The position numbers were made by a program, and so were the translations under genes. A stretch of DNA of 64,000 nucleotides, from NCBI RefSeq assembly GCF_011047135.1, contig NZ_CP049255.1:2232001-2296000 (forward strand). The letters run 5' to 3'. Within the stretch, counting starts at the first letter, position 1, and the number at the start of each line of letters is the position of its first letter. The notes under the pieces were generated by a model. It was not told the origin of the DNA. It searched no databases and saw nothing but the letters and a program-made list of their open reading frames with translations. Positions 43,512-50,844 of the stretch are shown piece by piece. The DNA is from Microbacterium endophyticum (GTDB lineage Bacteria; Actinomycetota; Actinomycetes; Actinomycetales; Microbacteriaceae).

Positions 43512-44393
43512 TCAGAGCGTCTTCGCCAGCCACTGCGCGGTGCGCCCGAGGATCTCGGGCAGGTGGTTGGAGAGGATCTCGTAGTGCTGCCCCGGGTACT
43601 CGATGAGTTCCTTGGGCTCGGGCACGCGCGAGAACATCTCGCGTGCCTCTTCGACCGGGGCCACATAGTCCTCGGAGGCGAGGACCATGAGCAGCGGGGT
43701 CGCAATCCGCTCGGCGTAGGCGGTGACTTCCATCTCGTACAGGTAGTCCAGCGTCGACAGAGTGATCGCGTTGCGGAACGTCGGCACCTCCTTGAGCATC
43801 TGCTCGACGAAATCGAGCCCTTCCTCGTCCGAGAACATGACGGGGTCGCCCGGGGCGGGCACGCCGTGAAGTCGCATCGTCTCGGCCGGCTCGCCGAGCA
43901 GCTGCGCTTCGCGATCGGCGGGGATCCGCGCATCCAGCGCTGCGAGCGTGTCCGCGGGCTGCAGGTTGCGCGCCGAGATGCCGCTCACCGGCGGGATGAG
44001 GGCGACGGCCGCGGCGACGCGACGGTCCAGCGCTGCAACGAACAGGGTGTTCGCGCCGCCGATGCTGATGCCCCACAGTGCGATCCGATCGCGATCGACT
44101 TCGGGCTGCATCCTGAACCAGGTGAGGACGTGCCGCAGGTCACGGCACTGCTGCCACGGGTCGAACAGCTGACGGGGCTCGCCGTCGCTCGCTCCCGTGT
44201 AGCGGTGGTCGTAGACGAGCGTCGTAAGTCCTGCCTCGACGAAGGGTCCGACCATCGGGAGGAAGCTGTCGGCAGGCCCGCCCAGTCCGCCCTGGAGGAT
44301 AACGGCCGGATGCGGGCCGTCACCTTCGGGAGTGAAGAGCTTGCCGCGCAGGACGACGCCCTGCAGGTCGATCTCGATCTCTCGGGTGTTCAT
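43512..44393 (-). CDS. Alpha/beta hydrolase of a TetR-controlled operon
   Basis: 293 aa. Alpha/beta hydrolase with VILQGGLGGPADSF, LVYDHRYTGASDG, the nucleophile elbow IALWGISIGGANT, the acid in LLMVLASEDYVAPV and the base in YPGQHYEILSN. It resembles the dienelactone hydrolase/acetyl-xylan-esterase-like superfamily; the substrate is unknown. The start overlaps the stop of the FAD monooxygenase gene by 4 bp, so the two likely act on the same compound, one hydroxylating and one hydrolysing. Confidence 0.85.
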   Translation of the reverse strand: MNTREIEIDLQGVVLRGKLFTPEGDGPHPAVILQGGLGGPADSFLPMVGPFVEAGLTTLVYDHRYTGASDGEPRQLFDPWQQCRDLRHVLTWFRMQPEVDRDRIALWGISIGGANTLFVAALDRRVAAAVALIPPVSGISARNLQPADTLAALDARIPADREAQLLGEPAETMRLHGVPAPGDPVMFSDEEGLDFVEQMLKEVPTFRNAITLSTLDYLYEMEVTAYAERIATPLLMVLASEDYVAPVEEAREMFSRVPEPKELIEYPGQHYEILSNHLPEILGRTAQWLAKTL

Positions 44394-45712
44394 GAGTGGT
44401 TCCTTTTCTGCTCGGTGCCGACCAGTCGGCCGACGGTGTTCTTACGGGATCGTGCAGCGCGGACGAGGCGGCGCACACCGACCATCCGCATGAGTCGCAG
44501 CATCCCCCGGGGAGTGAATCCCGAGGCGCTGCCCTCTTGGGTGATGGCGCGGCGCAGGAGCGGGAATGCGTACGAACGCATCTCGCGCTCGTAGTCTCCG
44601 ATCGCATCCGTGACGGATGCCGCGCGTCCGTCACGGACCGACACGAGTGCCCCCGCGAGTACCTGCGCGTCGCGCAGCGCCAGGTTCGCCCCGACGCCGA
44701 GAGTCGGCGGCATGCCGTGGATCGCGTCTCCCGCGAGCGTCACTCGCGACGCAGTCCACGACTCCGGGGCGTCGACATACCGCAGCTGCGTGAGGAACAG
44801 GTCGCCGGGCGTCGCGCGGTCGACCATCTCGACGATCTGCGGATGCCATCCGCGCACGAGGACCTGTAGGGCGGCCTTGAGCTGCTCGGGACTCGCGTCG
44901 GCCGGTTCGGCACCGACTTCGCTCCACACTGATTCCGGCACGCCGGCGCCCAGCATCATGTACGGCCCGACGGGGGCCAGATCGGGGAACAGGCCTCGAG
45001 CCTCTGCCGCCTCCGCCACGGGGACACGGGGCGTGAACGCGCCCATCGCGAGCACGCCGTTCTCGAGCAGGCGAGGACCCATGACGATGACGAATCCGTC
45101 CAGCAGCTCGGGCACGATCGAGCGCTGCAGGTCGGGCGGCAGCGGCGTGCGGCCGTAGATGCCATTCAGCCCGAGGTCGACGACAGCGGCTTCCGGGAGT
45201 CGCTGGGCGCGCACGCGCGAGTGCACGCCGTCAAAGCCCACGAGCACGTCACCGCGTTCACGGCGACCGTCCGCGAGGATCACGGTGACGCCCGAGGCAT
45301 CCTCTTCGAACCCCACGACCTCGCCACGCTCGATCACGTCGTCGAGGCCGCTCAGCAAAATCTGGCGCAGAGTGGACCGGTTGACCGCGGTGTCCTTCCT
45401 GCGGTGGCGCACGAGGGCGCCGAGATGTGGCCGGCCGCCGAGGAATCGGAGCCGGTTGTCGAGAAAGACCAGGCGCTCGTGCTCCGGGTCGGTGCGCGAG
45501 GTGTCGAGGTAGAGCTCGAACAGGTGCGGCGGCAGCAACGCTTCCAGAGCGGTTCCGCCGTCTCCGTTCATGTGCAGCCGGTAGCCGGCGGCCGATCCCT
45601 CGGGCTGGCGCTCGAAGAGCCGGACATGGATGCCCTGCTTCTTCAGTCCCTGAGCCAGGGCCAGACCGCCCACCCCACCGCCGGCGATCAGAACGGTTAG
45701 ATCGTACGTCAT
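44390..45712 (-). CDS. FAD-dependent monooxygenase
   Basis: 440 aa from ATG 45712, chosen for GGGGAGG at good distance; the frame extends 20 codons upstream. It is a class A flavoprotein hydroxylase: the Rossmann fold LIAGGGVGGLALAQGLKK with LFERQPEG, the DG motif VLVGFDGVHSRVRAQ and the second FAD motif LAGDAIHGMPPTLGVGANLA. It uses NAD(P)H and O2 to hydroxylate an aromatic or polycyclic substrate. Relatives include the tetracycline-inactivating and antibiotic-tailoring hydroxylases; the actual substrate is unknown. It is regulated, by inference, by the divergent TetR protein through the palindrome at 45751. Confidence 0.9.
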   Translation of the reverse strand: MTYDLTVLIAGGGVGGLALAQGLKKQGIHVRLFERQPEGSAAGYRLHMNGDGGTALEALLPPHLFELYLDTSRTDPEHERLVFLDNRLRFLGGRPHLGALVRHRRKDTAVNRSTLRQILLSGLDDVIERGEVVGFEEDASGVTVILADGRRERGDVLVGFDGVHSRVRAQRLPEAAVVDLGLNGIYGRTPLPPDLQRSIVPELLDGFVIVMGPRLLENGVLAMGAFTPRVPVAEAAEARGLFPDLAPVGPYMMLGAGVPESVWSEVGAEPADASPEQLKAALQVLVRGWHPQIVEMVDRATPGDLFLTQLRYVDAPESWTASRVTLAGDAIHGMPPTLGVGANLALRDAQVLAGALVSVRDGRAASVTDAIGDYEREMRSYAFPLLRRAITQEGSASGFTPRGMLRLMRMVGVRRLVRAARSRKNTVGRLVGTEQKRNHS

Positions 45713-45750
45713 TGTGGCCTCCCCACTTCGTTGTGATGTAGCGACAATAT

Positions 45751-45770
45751 GACTAGACACTTGTCTAGTC
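45751..45770. promoter_or_regulatory. TetR-type operator, perfect 9-2-9 palindrome
   Basis: GACTAGACA-CT-TGTCTAGTC lies in the 116-bp divergent gap between the monooxygenase (start 45712) and the TetR gene (start 45829). An extra half site TGTCTAG follows at 45781-45787. The position suits repression of both promoters. Confidence 0.8.
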
Positions 45771-45828
45771 AATAGGCAGGTGTCTAGCTCGAGGCTTTAT
45801 AAGAAAAGCAAGGTGAGATGATCGATTC

Positions 45829-46410
45829 ATGACGAACTCGGTACGAGCGAAGGGGAAGGCACTCACACGGGCACGAATCGTCAAAGCCGCGATAGAAGCA
45901 TTCTCAGAGCTTGGCTATCGGTCGACAACGATGAGTCACGTCGCCGATCGTGCGGGTATTGGGCGAGCGACGCTCTACCTTCACTTCGCTAGCAAGCACG
46001 ACCTGGCAGATGAGATCGCACGCAGCATCGAACCTCGGATGATCCGAGTTGTTCGAAGCTTGTCTAGCGTTGCGCTCTCAGAAGAAGGGATCAGCAAGTG
46101 GGTTGACTCTGTTATCACGGGGCTACGCTCGTTCGGCACCGTTACCGGGGTAGTAAATGACGCAATCGGGCATAACCCCGATCTTGCGTTATCACTGATG
46201 ATGAGCATGCGGCGCGCGAGTGCCGGAGTTCTTGCTGAACTTTCCGCGCGCGGCTGGAGGGGTACCATCGACTCGGGCGCCCTGGCGGTCTTGCTCACCG
46301 CGACTATGCAACTGGGGTCGAGCTTTTTTGCCGGCAGGGAAAAGGAAAGCACCAGCGTGGAGGAACAGGAAGCTCTTGTCCGGCTCTGGCTTCTTGTGCT
46401 GACGAACTAA
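45829..46410 (+). CDS. TetR-family regulator
   Basis: 193 aa. The N-terminal helix-turn-helix (FSELGYRSTTMSHVADRAGI, then GRATLYLHFASK) is followed by an all-helical ligand-binding domain. It is divergent from the monooxygenase/hydrolase operon and has a perfect palindrome in between, so it probably represses both that operon and itself until its ligand, presumably the monooxygenase substrate, is present. Confidence 0.9.
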   Translation: MTNSVRAKGKALTRARIVKAAIEAFSELGYRSTTMSHVADRAGIGRATLYLHFASKHDLADEIARSIEPRMIRVVRSLSSVALSEEGISKWVDSVITGLRSFGTVTGVVNDAIGHNPDLALSLMMSMRRASAGVLAELSARGWRGTIDSGALAVLLTATMQLGSSFFAGREKESTSVEEQEALVRLWLLVLTN

Positions 46411-46493
46411 CCGGGCGATGCGGACCCGGTATCGGGTGTGGGAATCAAGCTGCCCACCACGCAGGTGGATACACTCAGGGCACGGAGGTAACG

Positions 46494-47546
46494 ATGGCAC
46501 GAATCAGAGCAGGGCAGGGTGGCCCGAGCATGATGGACGTCGCGCGCCGGGCTGGCGTGTCGATTGCCACGGTGTCGAACGTGGTCAATGGCAAGGGTAA
46601 CGTCTCCCAGCGGACGACCGAGCGCGTTAACAAGGCGGTCTCGGAACTCGGATTCGTCCGTAACGACGCGGCTCGTATGTTGGCAACCGGTTCAACTAGT
46701 TCGATCGGGATGGTTCTCGCGGACCTAGATAATTCGCTCTTCGTCGACATGGCCCATGGAGCGCAGCAGGGCGCTGACGAACGCGGCTATCGTCTTCTCC
46801 TCGGAAACTCAGCATGTTCGATCCCTCGGCAGGAAGATTACCTGCGACTTTTCGATGAAGCGCGTGTCGCGGGTGTGCTCCTTGCGCCAATGGAGGACTC
46901 GACCGTGGGAATCGAGCAGATACGGTCCCACGGTCGACCAATCGTCCTGATCAACTACCAACAAGTGGGATCTGATTGCTGTACGGTACTTGTCGACAAC
47001 GAGATGGTGGGATATCTCGCAGCGCGACACCTTATTGATCTTGGCCGCCGTCGACTCGTCTTTCTAGCAGACAAAGATTTCTATCAGCCGGTGCACGATC
47101 GGCGCGAAGGTGTGCGCCGGGCGGTTAGTGAAATGAGCGACGTCTCGCTGGAAGAGATCGACACGCAAGGCTTGCGATTCGAGCATGGCCTGAAGGTCGC
47201 TGAAGATTTCGGGACGCTCGGACGAGCAGACTTACCTGACGGCGTCGTGGCCGTCACCGACGAAATCGCCAACGGCCTCGCGACAGGTCTGCACGCGCAG
47301 GACATTGCGGTGGTGCCGAATGACATCGCGATTATTGGATGCGAGGACAACCGGTCCGCCCAGAGTGGGCCAGTTCTGTTGACGACCGTTGGCCTTTCAG
47401 GCACGCAACTCGGTCAGGCCGCGACGGATCTGCTCATCGAGGAGCTGACGACGCCGGTTTGGGAACATACCCACCGCACCGTCATCGTTGCGCCCTCGCT
47501 GGTCTTGAGGGGCAGCACGGCGATAGGGGCATTCATGCCTGCCTGA
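46494..47546 (+). CDS. LacI-family regulator of sugar-use genes
   Basis: 350 aa. DNA-binding domain MMDVARRAGVSIATVSNVVN with hinge helix RNDAARMLATG, then a periplasmic-binding-protein-like sugar domain (SIGMVLADLDNSLFVDMAHG, LACR-type GVLLAPMEDS, AVTDEIANGLA, IGCEDN). It is 100 bp upstream of an ABC transporter operon whose promoter holds two AAGCGCTT octamers, the core of LacI-family operators. The same octamer is found before the arabinanase gene. It most likely senses an arabinose- or rhamnose-containing sugar; the ligand is inferred. Confidence 0.9.
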   Translation: MARIRAGQGGPSMMDVARRAGVSIATVSNVVNGKGNVSQRTTERVNKAVSELGFVRNDAARMLATGSTSSIGMVLADLDNSLFVDMAHGAQQGADERGYRLLLGNSACSIPRQEDYLRLFDEARVAGVLLAPMEDSTVGIEQIRSHGRPIVLINYQQVGSDCCTVLVDNEMVGYLAARHLIDLGRRRLVFLADKDFYQPVHDRREGVRRAVSEMSDVSLEEIDTQGLRFEHGLKVAEDFGTLGRADLPDGVVAVTDEIANGLATGLHAQDIAVVPNDIAIIGCEDNRSAQSGPVLLTTVGLSGTQLGQAATDLLIEELTTPVWEHTHRTVIVAPSLVLRGSTAIGAFMPA

Positions 47547-47553
47547 TGGGTGT

Positions 47554-47611
47554 TTGACAGAAAATGCATTTGGGTCTAGTGTCTGTTAAGCGCTTAATTA
47601 AAGCGCTTAAA
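47554..47611 (+). promoter_or_regulatory. Promoter with twin LacI-type operators
   Basis: A -35-like TTGACA (47554-47559) and a -10-like TAGTGT (47577-47582) are 17 bp apart. Immediately downstream lie two palindromes: TTAAGCGCTTAA (47586-47597) and a second AAGCGCTT core at 47601-47608. They would cover the transcription start, a repression arrangement. The ribosome site AAGGAGGAAAT precedes GTG 47646. Confidence 0.8.
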
Positions 47612-47645
47612 TCACGGCATTACATTTGCGTTTCAAGGAGGAAAT

Positions 47646-48953
47646 GTGTCCATTACCCGTACGCGCCGCATCTCGCGTGCGCTCCCTCTCATCGTCGCCG
47701 CCGCAGCCGTCGCGTCCCTTACGGCCTGCGCAGGCGGAGGTGGTACAAGTGAGAGCTCATCGTCAAGCTTCGGACTTCTCATCAACGATGACAACGCCGT
47801 TGTGCAAGACACGCTAACGTCTTTGAGTAAAGGTGCGTGCGAGGCCGAAAACGCCACTGCTGCTCTGAGCATCGACACAGTCCCGCAATCCGGACTCGAC
47901 CAGCAACTCCAGCTGCTCGGAGGACAGAACGCGCTTCCAGCCCAGTTCGCTGCGAGCGGATCTCCAGCCGTGACGAAGGATCTCAACGAGGCGGGACAGA
48001 CTCTCAACCTCGAGTCGGCGCTGACAGATCTCGGCGTCATCGACGACATTGAGCCCGCCGCGATGTCTACTATCGAGAACATCTACGGAGATTTCATTGT
48101 TCTGCCGTACCAGTTCAATATTGAGGGTGTCTGGTATAACAAGCAGATCTTCGCTGAGAATGGAATCGACGTGCCCAAGACGTGGGACGACCTCGTCAGC
48201 GCAGCGAAAACTCTCAAGGCCGCGGGGCTTACCGCGTTTTCAGCGTCGGGCGAGCAGGGGTGGCCCATCACACGCTTGATCAGCGGCTACCTCTATCGCG
48301 AACTCGGGCCAGATGCGATGCAGAAAATTGCGGACGGCGAGGCCAAGCTTACGGATCCTGAATATGTCGCCGCAGCGCAGGCGATTGCCGATCTCGGAGC
48401 CGCGGGATACTTTGGCGAAGGCGTCGGGTCGATCGACTACGATACTGCGGTCTCGCAGTTCTTGACCGGTCAGGCCGGAATGTTCTACATGGGAAGTTGG
48501 ACACTCGGTGCTTTCAATGACCCCGACCAGAATCAGATTGGCGAGGACAACATCGGATTCTTTGCATTGCCTGAGGTCGAGGGTGGAGCAGGAAGTGCTG
48601 CCCAGATCCCGGCCAACGTTGGTCTACCCATCGCCGTTTCGGCAAAATCTTACGATGACAACGTCGGCGCGTGGTTGAGCTGCATCGCCGAAAATTATGG
48701 AGCCGAGTCGCTCACTGAGCAGGGCACGATCTCCGGATTTAAGACGAACGGGGATGTGGCGGGCCTTCCCCCGCTGACTCAGCTTACGCAAGACACGATC
48801 GCCCAGACGGAAGAGACGACGCTCTGGTTTGAAGCTCTCTTCGGTGCCAAGGCGACGACTACGAGTCAGCAGAACGCTGCCCAGCTGGTGACCGGCGCGA
48901 TAAGTGCTCAAGATTTCATGAACCTTGTGCAGACCGACCTGGATGCCGAGTAG
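47646..48953 (+). CDS. Carbohydrate ABC transporter substrate-binding lipoprotein
   Basis: 435 aa from GTG 47646 behind AAGGAGG. The signal peptide has a lipobox SLTACAGG. The mature part is a family-1 type solute-binding protein (VLPYQFNIEGVWYNKQIF, VPKTWDDLVSAAKTLK, SQFLTGQAGMFYMGSW). It delivers an oligosaccharide to the two permeases encoded next. A strong hairpin separates it from the permease genes and probably raises its relative expression. Confidence 0.9.
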   Translation: MSITRTRRISRALPLIVAAAAVASLTACAGGGGTSESSSSSFGLLINDDNAVVQDTLTSLSKGACEAENATAALSIDTVPQSGLDQQLQLLGGQNALPAQFAASGSPAVTKDLNEAGQTLNLESALTDLGVIDDIEPAAMSTIENIYGDFIVLPYQFNIEGVWYNKQIFAENGIDVPKTWDDLVSAAKTLKAAGLTAFSASGEQGWPITRLISGYLYRELGPDAMQKIADGEAKLTDPEYVAAAQAIADLGAAGYFGEGVGSIDYDTAVSQFLTGQAGMFYMGSWTLGAFNDPDQNQIGEDNIGFFALPEVEGGAGSAAQIPANVGLPIAVSAKSYDDNVGAWLSCIAENYGAESLTEQGTISGFKTNGDVAGLPPLTQLTQDTIAQTEETTLWFEALFGAKATTTSQQNAAQLVTGAISAQDFMNLVQTDLDAE

Positions 48954-48966
48954 GCATACCGATCGC

Positions 48967-48997
48967 GAGGGGGCGGCGACAGTTCTGCCGCCCCCTC
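48967..48997 (+). terminator. Intercistronic hairpin after the binding-protein gene
   Basis: Perfect 11-bp stem GAGGGGGCGGC/GCCGCCCCCTC with a 9-nt loop, no U-run, located between the binding protein stop and the permease start. More likely an mRNA-stabilising or partial stop element than a full terminator, since the operon continues. Confidence 0.75.
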
Positions 48998-49016
48998 ATT
49001 CTCAGGAAGTAGCCCC

Positions 49017-49901
49017 ATGAAGAATGTCCTCGGTGACCGCAAGTCGATCGCCATCCTGCTGGCGCCCGCTTTGGTCGTCTACACGCTCGGGATGCTCATT
49101 CCCGTTCTCTGGTCGCTGGGTTTGACCTTTTTCGAAGGCAACGCCCTCTTTGGCTTTCAGTATGTTGGTGTGGCTAACTTCGTCGAATTGTTCCAGGACG
49201 CGCGCGTGCTCGACGCGCTTTGGTTCACGATCCGATACGCCGTCATCATTACTGCTGGGCAGATTCTGCTGGGCTACGCCCTCTCGCTCCTGTACACATT
49301 CGCGCTGCGGCGAGGTTCAAGCGTCGTCCGAACGCTTGTGTTTTTCCCTGTAGTCCTTCCGACTGTCGCGGTGGCATTGCTGTTCCAACAAATGTTTGCT
49401 GTGGCGCCGCAACAGGGAATCGTCAATGAGTTCCTCAATTTTCTCGGCCTCTCCAGCGTCGACTGGTTCGGCAACCCCGGTACCGCATTTATGGTGGTCA
49501 TCCTTATGGACCTCTGGCGGTCGATGGGTTTCTACGCGGTTTTGCTGTACGCCGGGTTGGTCGATATTCCAGAAGACATTCTCGAATCCGCGCGGTTGGA
49601 TGGAGCGAGCGGCTGGCGCTTGGTACGCCACATCGTGGTCCCGCTCTCGCTTCCGGTCTTGCTGTCGGCGGTCATCTTTTCGATCAACGGAACATTGAAG
49701 GTTTTCGATTCGATCCTCGCGTTGACTAACGGTGGGCCAGGCACATCGACCACTCCACTGACGTTATATATGTACCAGACATCGTTTTCATACGGGGAGT
49801 ACGGGTACGGCAGCACGATCGCCATGGTGCTTACGATTCTCTGCCTCGGTGTCACCGTCTTTATCTTCCGTTCCGCCCGCGCCGATAACACTCAGAGCTG
49901 A
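49017..49901 (+). CDS. Sugar ABC transporter permease (MalF-like)
   Basis: 294 aa, six predicted membrane helices. The EAA loop reads DIPEDILESARLDGASGWRL, the contact to the ATPase. The first helix (SIAILLAPALVVYTLGMLIP) and the order before the second permease fit a MalF/UgpA-type subunit. No ATPase gene is present in the operon, so a shared MsmK-like ATPase encoded elsewhere is expected. Confidence 0.9.
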   Translation: MKNVLGDRKSIAILLAPALVVYTLGMLIPVLWSLGLTFFEGNALFGFQYVGVANFVELFQDARVLDALWFTIRYAVIITAGQILLGYALSLLYTFALRRGSSVVRTLVFFPVVLPTVAVALLFQQMFAVAPQQGIVNEFLNFLGLSSVDWFGNPGTAFMVVILMDLWRSMGFYAVLLYAGLVDIPEDILESARLDGASGWRLVRHIVVPLSLPVLLSAVIFSINGTLKVFDSILALTNGGPGTSTTPLTLYMYQTSFSYGEYGYGSTIAMVLTILCLGVTVFIFRSARADNTQS

Positions 49902-49903
49902 CC

Positions 49904-50794
49904 ATGACAACTACGACAGCTATCCCTGCTTTTTCAGCAGACTCGACCCCTCGGGCCCGAGGCCGATCACGCTTCTTGCGCAAACTTCCGGTTCGTGTCC
50001 TCGTCGGCGTCCTGCTGGTGGTCGAAATCTACCCACTGGTTTGGCTTCTGCTCAGCTCCTTCAAGAGTCAGAACGAGTTCCTCACCGAGCCCAGTTGGGC
50101 ACTACCATCCCAACTAAACCTCGACAACTACGTCACCGCCTGGACTGACGGCAACCTCGGCACCTATGTGCGCAACAGTATTCTCGCGACATTTCCGTCG
50201 CTAGTGATGATTATTCTGCTCGGTGTAGCGGCCGGGTTTGCCCTTGAGGTGCTTGTGTGGAAGGGGCGTAATCAAACTTTGCTGCTGTTCCTGGTGGGCA
50301 TAATGGTGCCGGGTCAGATGATTCTTCTGCCGCTGTTCACCGTCTACTTTCAGGTGGGCCTCGCAGGAACCCTGTGGCCCCTCATCATTACCTACACCGC
50401 CACCGGACTGCCCCTGACAGTGTTCATGATGGCGACTTTTTTTCGATCGGTGCCTCGAGAGGTTTTTGAAGCAGCCACGCTCGATGGTGCCAGCGTCTTG
50501 CGAGCATTCTGGTCGATCGGATTTCCGATGGTACGCAACGCGGTCTTTACCGTTGCCCTGGTCCAGTTCTTCTTTATCTGGAATGACCTTCTGATCGCGC
50601 TCACCTTCACCACGGACCAGAACCTGCGCACTATCCAAGTAGGACTTCTCACGTTCAGTGGCGAGTTTGGCCAGACTGCGTACGGGCCATTGTTCGCGGC
50701 CATTTGTATCAACGTGTTCGGAGCGCTGGCTATCTACCTCGTGCTTAATCAACGAATCATGAAGGGTCTTACGGCCGGCTCGGTCAAAGGCTGA
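49904..50794 (+). CDS. Sugar ABC transporter permease (MalG-like)
   Basis: 296 aa, starting 2 bp after the previous stop. Six predicted helices; the EAA loop reads SVPREVFEAATLDGASVLRA, followed by WSIGFPMVRNAVF. The pattern is MalG/UgpE-type. It forms the heterodimeric channel with the preceding permease. Confidence 0.92.
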   Translation: MTTTTAIPAFSADSTPRARGRSRFLRKLPVRVLVGVLLVVEIYPLVWLLLSSFKSQNEFLTEPSWALPSQLNLDNYVTAWTDGNLGTYVRNSILATFPSLVMIILLGVAAGFALEVLVWKGRNQTLLLFLVGIMVPGQMILLPLFTVYFQVGLAGTLWPLIITYTATGLPLTVFMMATFFRSVPREVFEAATLDGASVLRAFWSIGFPMVRNAVFTVALVQFFFIWNDLLIALTFTTDQNLRTIQVGLLTFSGEFGQTAYGPLFAAICINVFGALAIYLVLNQRIMKGLTAGSVKG

Positions 50795-50844
50795 CGCACA
50801 CCCTTTCGATTTTTCCGCACACGATCCACGAGAGACGGTTACCT

